A DNA stretch of 8,208 nucleotides from Lachnospiraceae bacterium (GCA_009911175.1 QXWX01000094.1:1-8208), one strand, 5' to 3'. Numbered from the stretch's first letter, positions 1-8,055 are shown. The notes: generated by a model from the letters alone, not told the origin. Translations and numbers: made by a program.

Positions 1-60
1 GCGGAGCGAATCAGAAAATACGGGTTTGCGTTTGAAGGGAAGAAGGTTCTGATCGGGTAA
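1..60 (+). CDS. Possible 3' end of an unidentified gene entering from the left
   Basis: Frame 1 of the + strand is open from the window edge to a TAA at 58-60 and encodes 19 residues (AERIRKYGFAFEGKKVLIG). The mix of charged and hydrophobic residues looks like an ordinary protein C-terminus. It lies just past the point where the minus-strand kinase remnant stops being recognisable, so the two would be convergent. The stretch is too short to assign a family, and an open frame of 57 bases could occur by chance. I do not recognise the protein. The sequence left of the window would settle whether this is a real gene end. Confidence 0.25.
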   Translation, partial: AERIRKYGFAFEGKKVLIG

Positions 61-134
61 ATAAAAAATCCTTTTGCAGTGCAGAATATCTGTCAGCAAA
101 GCAAGAATCATAATGACATATTCGAGGAATTAAA

Positions 135-1139
135 ACCTCCCCCTTCTCAAAAATCTTGATCCGAATCACCAGCGAATCCGAAGGGCAGCGGATGCTGTAA
201 TGAATGCTGTTCTCGAGCAGGGGCTGAAATAGCAGACGGATCACGTGATAATTTAAAACCGAATCGTCATAATCCCACAAGAGCATGATCTGCCCCGGAT
301 GATGGAACTTCTGGTTTTCCATATATTCTTTGCAGAACTGGATCTCGTCCTTCGTTTTTGACGATCTCCATATCAATCGACTGCAGGGTATTGAAAAAAA
401 ATGCGGGTTGATCTGAAGCTGGAGTGCCTTCAATTCGCTGATCGTCTTTTTCCGCGCGCCAGAGAATATCCAGCAGCCGTTCAATCTGATGAAAGTTCTT
501 ATTGGTCAGATACAGGCTAAACAAAAGGCACAGGATGGCGGCGGCGAGGCAGCCGATCAATACACAATAAAGAATATTGTGCATCAGGCGATAAATGTCC
601 CGGGAAGGAACAAGGGACAAAAAGTGCAGATCATAATCGGGATAGATAAATTCCGTCAATACATAGGAACGACTGCTGTATTTGACGGAGGATAGATAGT
701 GCCCGGTATCTGTCAGGGGAAGGGAAAGCTGCTCATGAATCCCCTGTTCCTCGTTGAAATGAAGCTGATCCGCGTTTGCATTGGAAAACAGCATACGGCC
801 TTCGGAGTTTGTGACAAAGATAGACTCATTGGGATAGTTTTCCAGGGAGGACAGAAGCTCGGATAAAACCGACTGATCTAAGTTCACGACAAGCACGCCG
901 CCGTAGTAACGGATCCTTCTGTAAATGGTAACCGCATTGTGTTCCTTCTCAAAATGATAATTCTGGAAGGCGCGCGGAACGATCCACTTATCCTCATCCA
1001 AAGCATGCTCTTTAAAGTCCAGGAGCCATTGCTGGTCGGCGGAATCCTGGATTGAGGTCAGCTTTTCACCTGTCTGAAAAAAATAATCCTTTTCATTCGG
1101 AAAATATACATACACGGAATCAATGTAGGAAGAACTGGA
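135..1139 (-). pseudogene. Degraded YesM-type sensor histidine kinase (remnant)
   Basis: Read on the minus strand, this is the wreck of a membrane histidine kinase of the YesM/LytS (His_kinase plus HATPase_c) class, which senses an extracellular signal and phosphorylates a partner regulator. The first recognisable piece begins SSSYIDSVYVYFPNEKDY and is an extracellular Cache-like sensor domain missing its start and its first membrane segment. A hydrophobic helix follows at about 583-510 (VLIGCLAAAILCLLFSLYL). The frame then breaks near 440-465. The H-box sequence SELKALQLQINPHF appears in a second frame at about 390-450. At an 8-T run (394-401) the frame changes again to FFNTLQSIDMEIVK. Another break near 345-360 leads to KDEIQFCKEYMENQK and QPLLENSIHYSIR. 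The roughly 40 residues normally found between the H-box helix and this part are absent. After about 135 nothing matches: the N, G1 and G2 boxes of the ATP-binding domain are missing. The protein cannot be functional as written. Confidence 0.85.
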
Positions 1140-1620
1140 TTTTATGAAATAATTTGGAAAAATAACCGGGGCTCAGATGGACATATACGGCGGTCGTTTC
1201 CAGTGAGGCATCGCAAAGATTGTTCTGGACGTATTCTTTTGCCATTGCAATGAGCTTTTGGTGATAAGTGCTGTTGGCTTCATCAGCGGGATCCATGGAA
1301 GGATCCCCCGATTTTTCAAGCAGGTCCTTGATCCGCAGCATTGCTGCGGTGAGCTCTTCATACTTGATGGGCTTTAACAGAAAATCATGTACTTTATAGC
1401 GGATGGCCTGCCGCGCGTAATCAAAATGCTTGTATCCGGTCAGGATCACCACTTCGATCGGATTTTTTTTCCCCTGAGCATCCGGACCAGGTCAAGGCCG
1501 GATATGTTTGGAAGACGGATATCCGTTAAAAGAATATCCGTATGCTCCGTGGAGAGATAGCGGAACCGATTGCTTTTAAGGAATTTTGCCAGGAATCTCA
1601 GGAACGCAGGATAGGTGCAT
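1138..1620 (-). pseudogene. Degraded YesN/AraC-type response regulator (remnant)
   Basis: This minus-strand remnant is a two-component response regulator: a CheY-like receiver followed by an AraC-type helix-turn-helix domain. The upstream piece (about 1565-1470) encodes TDILLTDIRLPNISGLDLVR, with the likely phospho-acceptor Asp in LLTDIRLP. The frame shifts at an 8-base A/T run (1463-1470, Ts on the + strand). The rest follows in another frame: EVVILTGY, with the conserved Thr, then DFLLKPIKYEEL, with the conserved Lys. A linker leads to the first AraC helix-turn-helix, KEYVQNNLCDASLE to SPGYFSKLFHK. The receiver N-terminus with its acidic pair is not recognisable: the frame meets a TAG within a few codons and no start is apparent. 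The second helix-turn-helix is missing, because after FHK the sequence passes directly into kinase sensor-domain coding sequence in another frame. With no phosphorylation pocket in one frame and half a DNA-binding domain, it is almost certainly inactive. Confidence 0.85.
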
Positions 1621-1642
1621 ACTCTATTGGAGTTCTAAAAAA

Positions 1643-1677
1643 TTTGATAATTCGACTGAATTATATAAATTATCAAA
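1643..1677. repeat. Perfect 10-bp inverted repeat, candidate operator
   Basis: TTTGATAATT (1643-1652) and AATTATCAAA (1668-1677) are exact reverse complements separated by 15 bases. The right arm lies in the spacer of the minus-strand promoter and the left arm lies where its transcript should begin, so a dimeric regulator bound here would block or modulate that promoter. On the minus strand the second arm is followed by six Ts, so a weak AT-rich terminator is an alternative reading. The regulator is unknown. Confidence 0.5.
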
Positions 1678-1688
1678 CTATCTGACAA
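1660..1688 (-). promoter_or_regulatory. Sigma-A type promoter facing the dead two-component locus
   Basis: On the minus strand TTGTCA (1688-1683) and TATAAT (1665-1660) are separated by exactly 17 bases, close to the vegetative consensus. Transcription would start near 1653 and run into the response regulator remnant. The promoter appears intact although the genes it served are broken. Confidence 0.6.
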
Positions 1689-1706
1689 TTCTCTGAAAAT
1701 TCTATA

Positions 1707-1735
1707 TTTACAAATCTTCCAAAATGTTGTATATT
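1707..1735 (+). promoter_or_regulatory. Candidate sigma-A promoter for the glutamate synthase operon
   Basis: TTTACA (1707-1712) and TATATT (1730-1735) are 17 bases apart, predicting a start near 1742 and a leader of about 205 bases. A perfect TATAAT also occurs at 1747-1752, but its partner at the right spacing (ATGTTG, 1724-1729) is poor. Either or both could be used. The promoter is divergent from the minus-strand promoter at 1660-1688, and their -35 boxes are only about 20 bases apart. Confidence 0.5.
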
Positions 1736-1760
1736 AAGAACTGCAATATAATACATTAAA

Positions 1761-1798
1761 ACGGCAGAGCGGCAAAGCATCTCTCCCGCTGTGTTTTT
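1761..1798 (+). terminator. Leader hairpin with T-run, possible attenuator of the gltBD operon
   Basis: CAGAGCGG (1765-1772) can pair with CCGCTGTG (1786-1793) with one G-G mismatch and a 13-base loop. The second arm is followed by TTTTT (1794-1798), and an A-run precedes the first arm. This is the shape of an intrinsic terminator. It sits inside the untranslated leader about 150 bases before the start codon, so if it works it would act as an attenuator; otherwise it may be a 5' stabilising hairpin. If transcription starts from the TATAAT at 1747, the hairpin would be only a few bases from the 5' end and termination would be unlikely. I did not recognise a competing anti-terminator stem, a T-box or a known riboswitch. 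Confidence 0.35.
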
Positions 1799-1932
1799 GC
1801 TCCACAGCCATTTTCACGGAGTACTTTTTATCCCTGCCTATAAATGAGCACTCTCGAAAACTCCTTTGCGTTCATCTCACAAATCAGGATACAAAGAACT
1901 TCCAAGAATGCTCTGAATCTCAATTAAGAAAG

Positions 1933-1938
1933 AAAGGA
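1933..1938 (+). promoter_or_regulatory. Ribosome binding site of gltB
   Basis: AAAGGA lies 8 bases before the ATG at 1947. This supports that start, which also leaves a 21-residue propeptide before the catalytic cysteine. Confidence 0.75.
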
Positions 1939-1946
1939 CATCCATC

Positions 1947-4900
1947 ATGAACAATCAATCAGCAGGCCGTCAGGCCGGGCTGTACCATCCTCAGTTTGAG
2001 CATGACAACTGCGGAATCGGTGCGGTGGTGAACATCAAGGGCATCAAGAGCCATGACACCGTGGCAAACGCCCTGAAGATCGTAGAAAATCTTGAACATA
2101 GAGCTGGCAAGGACGCCGAGGGTAAGACAGGAGACGGAGTTGGAATCTTGTTACAGATTTCACACCGGTTTTTCTCCAAGGTCTGTACACCCCTCGGTTT
2201 TTCTTTGCCCGGAGAACGGGATTACGGAGTGGGGATGTTCTTCTTCCCCCAGGACGAACTGAAACGGAACCAGGCGAAAAAGATCTTCGAAGTCATTGTG
2301 GCAAAAGAGGGCCTGCGGTTCTTGGGCTGGCGCGAGGTCCCCATCCATCCGGAGGTGCTCGGAAAAAAAGCGGTGGAATGCATGCCCTGCATCATGCAGG
2401 CTTTTATCGAGCGTCCCCGCAAGGCAGAGCAGGGGCTGCCCTTTGACCGCCGCCTGTACGTGGCGCGCCGGATCTTTGAGCAGAGCAGCGACAACACCTA
2501 TGTAGTCTCCCTTTCCAGCCGGACCATTGTCTACAAGGGCATGTTCCTGGTGGGACAGCTGCGGCTCTTCTTCGAGGACCTGCAGGATCAGGACTACGAA
2601 TCCGCCATTGCCATGGTGCATTCCCGGTTCAGCACCAACACCAATCCCAGCTGGGAGCGGGCCCATCCAAACCGGTTCATGGTGCACAACGGGGAGATCA
2701 ATACCATCCTGGGAAACGCGGACAAGATGCGGGCAAGAGAAGAGACCATGTCTTCCGAATATTTAAAAGGAGAGCTGCACAAGGTCCTTCCGGCCATCAA
2801 CACCTCCGGCTCCGATTCGGCCATGCTGGACAATGCGCTGGAATTTATGGTGATGAGCGGCATGGAGCTGCCCTTGGCTGTGATGATCTCCATTCCGGAG
2901 CCCTGGGAGAACAACCGCAGCATGAGCCAGGATAAGAAAGACTTCTACCATTATTATGCTACGATGATGGAGCCATGGGACGGCCCGGCCTCCATCCTCT
3001 TTTCCGATGGCGACTGCATGGGGGCGGTGCTGGATCGAAACGGCCTGCGTCCGTCCCGGTACTATATCACGGACGACGACCAGCTGATCCTTTCCTCCGA
3101 GGTGGGCGTGTTGGACATCGATCCCACGAAGATCGTAGTCAAGGAGCGGATCCATCCGGGCAAAATGCTGCTGGTGGATACCATTGCCGGCAAGGTCATC
3201 GACGATGAGGAATTAAAGGCCCGCTATGCAAATGAAGAACCCTATGGAGAGTGGCTGGACAGCAACCTGATCCATTTAAAAGATTTAAAGATTCCGAACC
3301 AGCAGGTGCCCGTTTTTTCCAGAGAGGAATGCACCCGCCTGCAGAAGGCCTTCGGTTATACCTACGAGGATGTCAAGACCTCCATATTAAATATGGCGAA
3401 AACCGGGGCGGAAGGGATTTCAGCCATGGGAATCGACATGCCCCTGGCTGTGCTATCCCAGAAAAATCAGCCCTTGTTCGGATATTTCAAACAGCGCTTC
3501 GCCCAGGTGACCAATCCTCCCATTGACGCCATCCGGGAAGAGGTGGTGACCTCCACGACCATTTACGTGGGAAGGGACGGCAATCTCCTGGAAAAGAAGG
3601 AAGAAAACTGCAAGATGCTGGAGGTGAGCAATCCTATCCTGACCAATACGGATCTGCTGAAGATCAAAAACATGAAGGTGGACGGCTTCCAGGTGGCGGA
3701 GATCCCGATCACCTATTACAAGAATGCCAGCCTGGAAAAATCCATGGAATACCTGTTCATTGAAGTGGATCGTGTCATCCGGGAGGGGGCCAACATCCTG
3801 ATTCTGTCTGACCGGGAGGTGGATGAGTACCATGTGGCGATCCCGTCATTGCTTGCCATCTCCGGCCTGCAGCAGCATCTGGTACGGACCAAGAAGAGAA
3901 CCTCGGTTGCCATGATCCTGGAATCCGGGGAGCCCAGGGAGGTGCATCATTTCGCAACCCTTTTGGGGTACGGCGCCTGCGCCATCAACCCCTACCTGGC
4001 CCATGAGTCCATCCGCCAGCTGATTGATTCCCGGCTTCTGCACAAGGACTATTACGCGGCGGTCAACGACTACAACGATGCGGCCCTCCACGGGATCATC
4101 AAGATCGCGTCCAAGATGGGGATCTCCACGATCCAGTCCTACCAGGGGGCGAAGATCTTTGAGGCCATCGGCCTGAAAACCGAATTTATAGACCAGTATT
4201 TTACCGATACGGTGAGCCGTGTGGGCGGCATCGGCATCAAGGAGATTGCAGGAGATTACATTGCCTTCCATTCCCAGGCGTTTGACCCCCTGGGGCTGGA
4301 GGTGGATATGACCCTGGACAGCGTGGGAAAACACAAGTCCAAGAGCGGCGGCGAGGAGCATCTGTACAACCCGCGTACCATCCACATGCTGCAGCAGTCC
4401 ACCAGGCGGGGCAGTTATGACATGTTCAAGCAGTATACCCGGATGGTGGACGAGGAGGGGGAGAAGATCAACCTCCGGGGCCAGCTGGATTTTGTATGGC
4501 CGGAAAAATGCATTCCCATTGAGGAGGTGGAGCCTGTAGATTCCATCGTGACTCGGTTCAAGACCGGCGCCATGTCCTACGGATCCATTTCCCAGGAGGC
4601 CCATGAGACGCTGGCCATCGCCATGAACCAGATCCATGGAAAATCCAACAGCGGCGAGGGCGGCGAGGACATGGAGCGGCTGGATACCAACCGGTGCTCC
4701 GCTATTAAGCAGGTGGCCTCCGGCCGGTTCGGCGTGACCTCCCGGTATCTGGTCAGCGCAAGGGAGATCCAGATTAAGATGGCCCAGGGCGCGAAGCCCG
4801 GAGAAGGCGGCCATCTGCCCGGCGGAAAGGTATATCCGTGGATCGCGAAGACCCGCCATTCCACGCCGGGGGTGAGCCTGATCTCCCCGCCGCCCCACCA

Positions 4901-6482
4901 CGACATTTATTCCATTGAGGATCTGGCCCAACTGATCTATGACTGTAAAAATGCAAACAAAGATGCCAGGATTTCCGTCAAGCTGGTGTCCGAGGCCGGG
5001 GTCGGCACGGTGGCTGCAGGCGTGGCAAAGGCCGGGGCAGGCGTGATCCTGATCTCCGGATATGACGGAGGCACCGGGGCGGCGCCCAGAAGTTCCATCC
5101 AGAATGCCGGACTTCCCTGGGAACTGGGTCTTGCGGAAACCCACCAGACCCTGATCCAGAACGGCCTGAGAGAACGGGTGCGGATCGAGACCGACGGAAA
5201 GCTGATGAGCGGCCGGGACGTTGCGATTGCGGCCATCTTAGGCGCCGAGGAATTTGGATTTGCCACGGCTCCGCTGGTGACCATGGGCTGCGTCATGATG
5301 CGGGTGTGCAACCTGGACACCTGCCCGGTGGGCGTGGCGACCCAGAATCCGGAGCTTCGGAAGCGTTTTGCCGGAAAACCCGAATACGTGGTGAATTTCA
5401 TGAAATTTATCGCCCAGGAGCTGCGGGAGTACATGGCAAAATTGGGCGTGCGCACCGTGGATGAGCTGGTGGGAAGGACCGACCTTCTGAAAGTAAAGGA
5501 CGTGCCGGTTTCCGACCGCGCGGCCACGCTGGATCTGAAAAACGTCCTGTACAACCCCTACGCCGGGAAAAAGAAGGGCATGATCTTCAACCCCAAGAAG
5601 GTCTTTGACTTTGAGCTGGAAAAGACCTTGGATGAGCGGGTGCTGGTGAAGAACCTCCTCCCGGCCCTGGAAAAGAAGCAGAAGAAGAGCATGGAGCTGG
5701 ATGTGACCAACATCAACCGGACCTTCGGCACCATCTTCGGCTCGGAGATCACCCGGAGATACCCGGAAGGGCTGCCCGAGGATACCTATGTGATCAAATG
5801 CAGGGGCGCGGGCGGCCAGAGCTTCGGCGCGTTTATTCCCCAGGGATTGACGCTGGAGCTGACCGGGGACAGCAACGACTATTTTGGAAAAGGACTTTCC
5901 GGCGGCAAGCTGATCGTATGCCCGCCCCAGGGGATCCAGTTTAAACCAAATGAAAATATCATCATCGGAAATGTGGCCTTCTACGGAGCCACCAGCGGAA
6001 AGGCATTTATCAACGGTGTGGCGGGAGAGCGGTTCTGCGTCCGCAATTCCGGCGCCATGGCCGTGGTGGAAGGCGTGGGAGACCACGGCTGCGAGTACAT
6101 GACCGGAGGCCGGGTAGTGATCTTAGGCACCACGGGAAAGAACTTCGCGGCCGGTATGAGCGGCGGCATCGCCTATGTGCTGGATCTGGACAGTGACCTG
6201 TACAAGAAGGTCAACAAGTCCATGGTCAAGATCGAGCGGGTGTCAGATAAATACGACGTCCAGGAGCTGAAAAGCATGATCAAGGAGCATGTGGCGTATA
6301 CCAACTCCGAGATCGGAAAAGAGATCCTGGATCATTTTAAGGAGTATCTGCCGAAGTTCAAGAAGATCATCCCCGAGGATTACGAGAAGATGATGTCCGC
6401 CATCCTGCAGATGGAGGAAAAGGGCTTAAGCGCGGAGCAGGCGAAGATCGAAGCGTTCAACCAGATCAAGAATGGAAGATAG
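1947..6482 (+). CDS. gltB: Glutamate synthase (NADPH) large subunit
   Basis: This is the alpha subunit of glutamate synthase (called GltA in Bacillus), a cytoplasmic enzyme of ammonia assimilation. It hydrolyses glutamine and channels the ammonia to 2-oxoglutarate to form glutamate. At 1511 residues it is full length for the family. The start gives a 21-residue propeptide, then Cys22 in HDNCGIGAVV, the N-terminal nucleophile exposed by processing. Other class II glutaminase signatures are HSRFSTNT (from H225), HNGEIN (from H247) and SDS (289-291). A central linking domain spans about 475-760. The FMN-binding synthase barrel covers about 820-1190, with GAMSYGSIS, KPGEGGHLPGGK (near 950) and DGGTGAAP (near 1040-1047). 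The 3Fe-4S cysteines are Cys1115, Cys1121 and Cys1126 (C-x5-C-x4-C), followed by PVGVATQ. The C-terminal GXGXG beta-helix domain runs about 1255-1440. All key residues I could place are present and the frame is unbroken. It is followed after 12 bases by gltD, its electron-supplying partner. Confidence 0.97.
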   Translation: MNNQSAGRQAGLYHPQFEHDNCGIGAVVNIKGIKSHDTVANALKIVENLEHRAGKDAEGKTGDGVGILLQISHRFFSKVCTPLGFSLPGERDYGVGMFFFPQDELKRNQAKKIFEVIVAKEGLRFLGWREVPIHPEVLGKKAVECMPCIMQAFIERPRKAEQGLPFDRRLYVARRIFEQSSDNTYVVSLSSRTIVYKGMFLVGQLRLFFEDLQDQDYESAIAMVHSRFSTNTNPSWERAHPNRFMVHNGEINTILGNADKMRAREETMSSEYLKGELHKVLPAINTSGSDSAMLDNALEFMVMSGMELPLAVMISIPEPWENNRSMSQDKKDFYHYYATMMEPWDGPASILFSDGDCMGAVLDRNGLRPSRYYITDDDQLILSSEVGVLDIDPTKIVVKERIHPGKMLLVDTIAGKVIDDEELKARYANEEPYGEWLDSNLIHLKDLKIPNQQVPVFSREECTRLQKAFGYTYEDVKTSILNMAKTGAEGISAMGIDMPLAVLSQKNQPLFGYFKQRFAQVTNPPIDAIREEVVTSTTIYVGRDGNLLEKKEENCKMLEVSNPILTNTDLLKIKNMKVDGFQVAEIPITYYKNASLEKSMEYLFIEVDRVIREGANILILSDREVDEYHVAIPSLLAISGLQQHLVRTKKRTSVAMILESGEPREVHHFATLLGYGACAINPYLAHESIRQLIDSRLLHKDYYAAVNDYNDAALHGIIKIASKMGISTIQSYQGAKIFEAIGLKTEFIDQYFTDTVSRVGGIGIKEIAGDYIAFHSQAFDPLGLEVDMTLDSVGKHKSKSGGEEHLYNPRTIHMLQQSTRRGSYDMFKQYTRMVDEEGEKINLRGQLDFVWPEKCIPIEEVEPVDSIVTRFKTGAMSYGSISQEAHETLAIAMNQIHGKSNSGEGGEDMERLDTNRCSAIKQVASGRFGVTSRYLVSAREIQIKMAQGAKPGEGGHLPGGKVYPWIAKTRHSTPGVSLISPPPHHDIYSIEDLAQLIYDCKNANKDARISVKLVSEAGVGTVAAGVAKAGAGVILISGYDGGTGAAPRSSIQNAGLPWELGLAETHQTLIQNGLRERVRIETDGKLMSGRDVAIAAILGAEEFGFATAPLVTMGCVMMRVCNLDTCPVGVATQNPELRKRFAGKPEYVVNFMKFIAQELREYMAKLGVRTVDELVGRTDLLKVKDVPVSDRAATLDLKNVLYNPYAGKKKGMIFNPKKVFDFELEKTLDERVLVKNLLPALEKKQKKSMELDVTNINRTFGTIFGSEITRRYPEGLPEDTYVIKCRGAGGQSFGAFIPQGLTLELTGDSNDYFGKGLSGGKLIVCPPQGIQFKPNENIIIGNVAFYGATSGKAFINGVAGERFCVRNSGAMAVVEGVGDHGCEYMTGGRVVILGTTGKNFAAGMSGGIAYVLDLDSDLYKKVNKSMVKIERVSDKYDVQELKSMIKEHVAYTNSEIGKEILDHFKEYLPKFKKIIPEDYEKMMSAILQMEEKGLSAEQAKIEAFNQIKNGR

Positions 6483-6486
6483 GAGG
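6481..6486 (+). promoter_or_regulatory. Ribosome binding site of gltD, overlapping the gltB stop
   Basis: AGGAGG begins inside the gltB stop codon (TAG, 6480-6482) and ends 8 bases before the GTG at 6495. This spacing favours the GTG over the in-frame ATG seven codons later (6516). It suggests that ribosomes finishing gltB load directly on gltD. Confidence 0.85.
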
Positions 6487-6494
6487 CGGAAACA

Positions 6495-7994
6495 GTGGGA
6501 AAACCAACAGGATTTATGGATTATAAAAGACAGGACAAAATAGCAGAAGCGCCGGAGAGCAGGATCCGGCATTTTCAGGAATTCCACACGCCTCTGTCGA
6601 AGGAAGAGCAGGAGTTACAGGGCGCCCGGTGTATGGCCTGCGGCGTGCCCTTCTGCCAGTCCGGCCAGATGCTAAACGGCATGGCAAGCGGGTGTCCATT
6701 GCACAACCTGGTGCCAGAATGGAATGACCTGATCTACAACGGAAACTGGGAGGAGGCTTATTACCGGCTGGCGAAAACCAACAATTTTCCGGAATTTACC
6801 TCCCGGGTGTGCCCCGCATTGTGTGAAAATGCCTGTACCTGCGGGCTTCATGAGGATCCAGTGTCCACCAAGGCCAATGAGTACGGCATCATTGAAAATG
6901 CATACGAAAAGGGATACGCCGCGGCCCGCCCACCCAAGGCGCGGACCGGGAAGAAGGTGGCGGTCATCGGTTCCGGCCCTTCCGGGCTGGCCGCGGCGGA
7001 TCAGTTAAACCGCCGGGGACATCTGGTGACAGTCTACGAGCGGGAGGACAAGGCCGGAGGGCTGCTCCGGTACGGTATTCCCAACATGAAGCTGGAGAAG
7101 CAGATCATCGACCGGAAGATTTCTATATTAGAAAAGGAAGGCGTAGTATTCCGGACCGGCTGCAACGTGGGGAAGGTCGTAAAGGCTACGTCCATCCTCA
7201 AGGAATATGACCGGGTGGTGCTCGCCTGCGGGGCCTCCCATCCCAGGGACATCAAGGTACCCGGCAGGGACGCGGCAGGGATCCATTTCGCGGTGGATTT
7301 CTTGAAGTCTACTACGAAAGCGCTGTGGGCCAATGAGATGAAATTAAAAGACGGCCAGTATATTTCCGCGAAAGGAAAGAAGGTTATGGTGATTGGCGGC
7401 GGGGACACGGGCAATGACTGCGTGGGCACGGCCATCCGCCACGGCGCGAAGTCGGTGCTGCAGTTAGAGATGATGCCCAAGGCGCCGGATCAGCGGGCCG
7501 AGAACAATCCCTGGCCGGAGTGGCCGAAGGTGTGCAAGACGGATTACGGGCAGCAGGAGGCCATTGCCTTGTTCGGCCGCGATCCCCGGGTGTACACCAC
7601 CACGGTGAAGGAATTTGTCAAGGATAAGAAAGGGAACGTCTGCAAGGCGGTACTGGTGAAGCTGGAATCGAAGAAGGACGAAAAGACCGGGCGCATGATG
7701 ATGGCGGAGATCGCCGGGAGCGAGTATACGGTAGAAGCGGATCTGGTGCTCATCGCGGCAGGCTTTCTGGGTAGCGAAAATTATGTGGCAAAGGCCTTCG
7801 GCGTAGAATTGAACGAACGGACCAACGTGAAGACCGCGCCGGGAGCCTATCAGACTAATGTGAAAAATGTGTTTGCCGCCGGGGATATGCACCGGGGACA
7901 GTCTCTTGTCGTGTGGGCCATAAGGGAAGGGAGAGAGGCCGCCCGGGAGGTGGACTTGAGCCTGATGGGATATACGAATCTGTCGGTGCAGTGA
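6495..7994 (+). CDS. gltD: Glutamate synthase (NADPH) small subunit
   Basis: This is the beta subunit of glutamate synthase (called GltB in Bacillus), a cytoplasmic flavoprotein. It oxidises NADPH and passes electrons via FAD and iron-sulfur centres to the FMN site of the large subunit. It has 499 residues, typical for the family. The N-terminal helical Fer4_20-type domain carries cluster-ligand cysteines: Cys46, Cys49, Cys54 ([10 protein letters not shown]) with Cys67, then Cys106, Cys110, Cys114 and Cys116 ([11 protein letters not shown]). An FAD-binding Rossmann motif VIGSGPSG has its glycines at 159, 161 and 164. A second Rossmann motif, GGGDTG (301-306), fits the NADPH site. The C-terminal FAD motif is AAGD (461-464), followed by [17 protein letters not shown]. 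The start is GTG, chosen because of the well-placed AGGAGG. Similar subunits occur in other flavin oxidoreductases (PreT, NfnL type), but the adjacent large subunit settles the assignment. Confidence 0.97.
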   Translation: MGKPTGFMDYKRQDKIAEAPESRIRHFQEFHTPLSKEEQELQGARCMACGVPFCQSGQMLNGMASGCPLHNLVPEWNDLIYNGNWEEAYYRLAKTNNFPEFTSRVCPALCENACTCGLHEDPVSTKANEYGIIENAYEKGYAAARPPKARTGKKVAVIGSGPSGLAAADQLNRRGHLVTVYEREDKAGGLLRYGIPNMKLEKQIIDRKISILEKEGVVFRTGCNVGKVVKATSILKEYDRVVLACGASHPRDIKVPGRDAAGIHFAVDFLKSTTKALWANEMKLKDGQYISAKGKKVMVIGGGDTGNDCVGTAIRHGAKSVLQLEMMPKAPDQRAENNPWPEWPKVCKTDYGQQEAIALFGRDPRVYTTTVKEFVKDKKGNVCKAVLVKLESKKDEKTGRMMMAEIAGSEYTVEADLVLIAAGFLGSENYVAKAFGVELNERTNVKTAPGAYQTNVKNVFAAGDMHRGQSLVVWAIREGREAAREVDLSLMGYTNLSVQ

Positions 7995-8030
7995 ATGCAT
8001 GTGAAGCCCATTTCAGAAAGTGGAGTGAAA

Positions 8031-8055
8031 ATGATCCTTTCAAAAAAAGGGTCAT
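8031..8055. terminator. Hairpin after gltD, possible (bidirectional) terminator
   Basis: ATGATCCTTT (8031-8040) pairs with AAAGGGTCAT (8046-8055) with one G-U pair and a 5-base loop, 36 bases after the gltD stop. On the + strand no T-run follows (CTATCAAAAAA). On the minus strand the stem is followed directly by TTTT. By shape it is therefore a better terminator for a leftward transcript arriving from beyond the window, though its position suggests it also ends the operon. Confidence 0.4.

Noticed and set aside
489..695. 68-codon + strand open frame antisense to the kinase remnant
   Set aside because: It mirrors the kinase membrane helix and sensor-domain sequence. Its translation is low-complexity, with no family resemblance.
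1463..1470. Programmed ribosomal frameshift in the response regulator
   Set aside because: The A-run could allow slippage, but both ends of the gene and its kinase partner are destroyed, so a functional recoding site is unlikely.
1844..1927. 27-codon frame in the gltB leader, possible leader peptide
   Set aside because: No ribosome binding site precedes its ATG, and there is no run of regulatory codons (only two Gln and one Glu).
1742..1946. T-box or glutamine riboswitch in the gltB leader
   Set aside because: I could not find a T-box sequence (TGGNACC-type) or a recognisable glutamine aptamer core; only a simple hairpin is supported.
3846..5144. 432-codon open frame on the minus strand inside gltB
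   Set aside because: It lies antisense to a strongly conserved enzyme with intact motifs, and its translation has no recognisable domain. Long antisense frames are expected in GC-rich coding sequence.
5238..6086. 282-codon open frame on the minus strand inside gltB
   Set aside because: It is a shadow of the FMN and GXGXG domain coding sequence, with no ribosome site or known motif.
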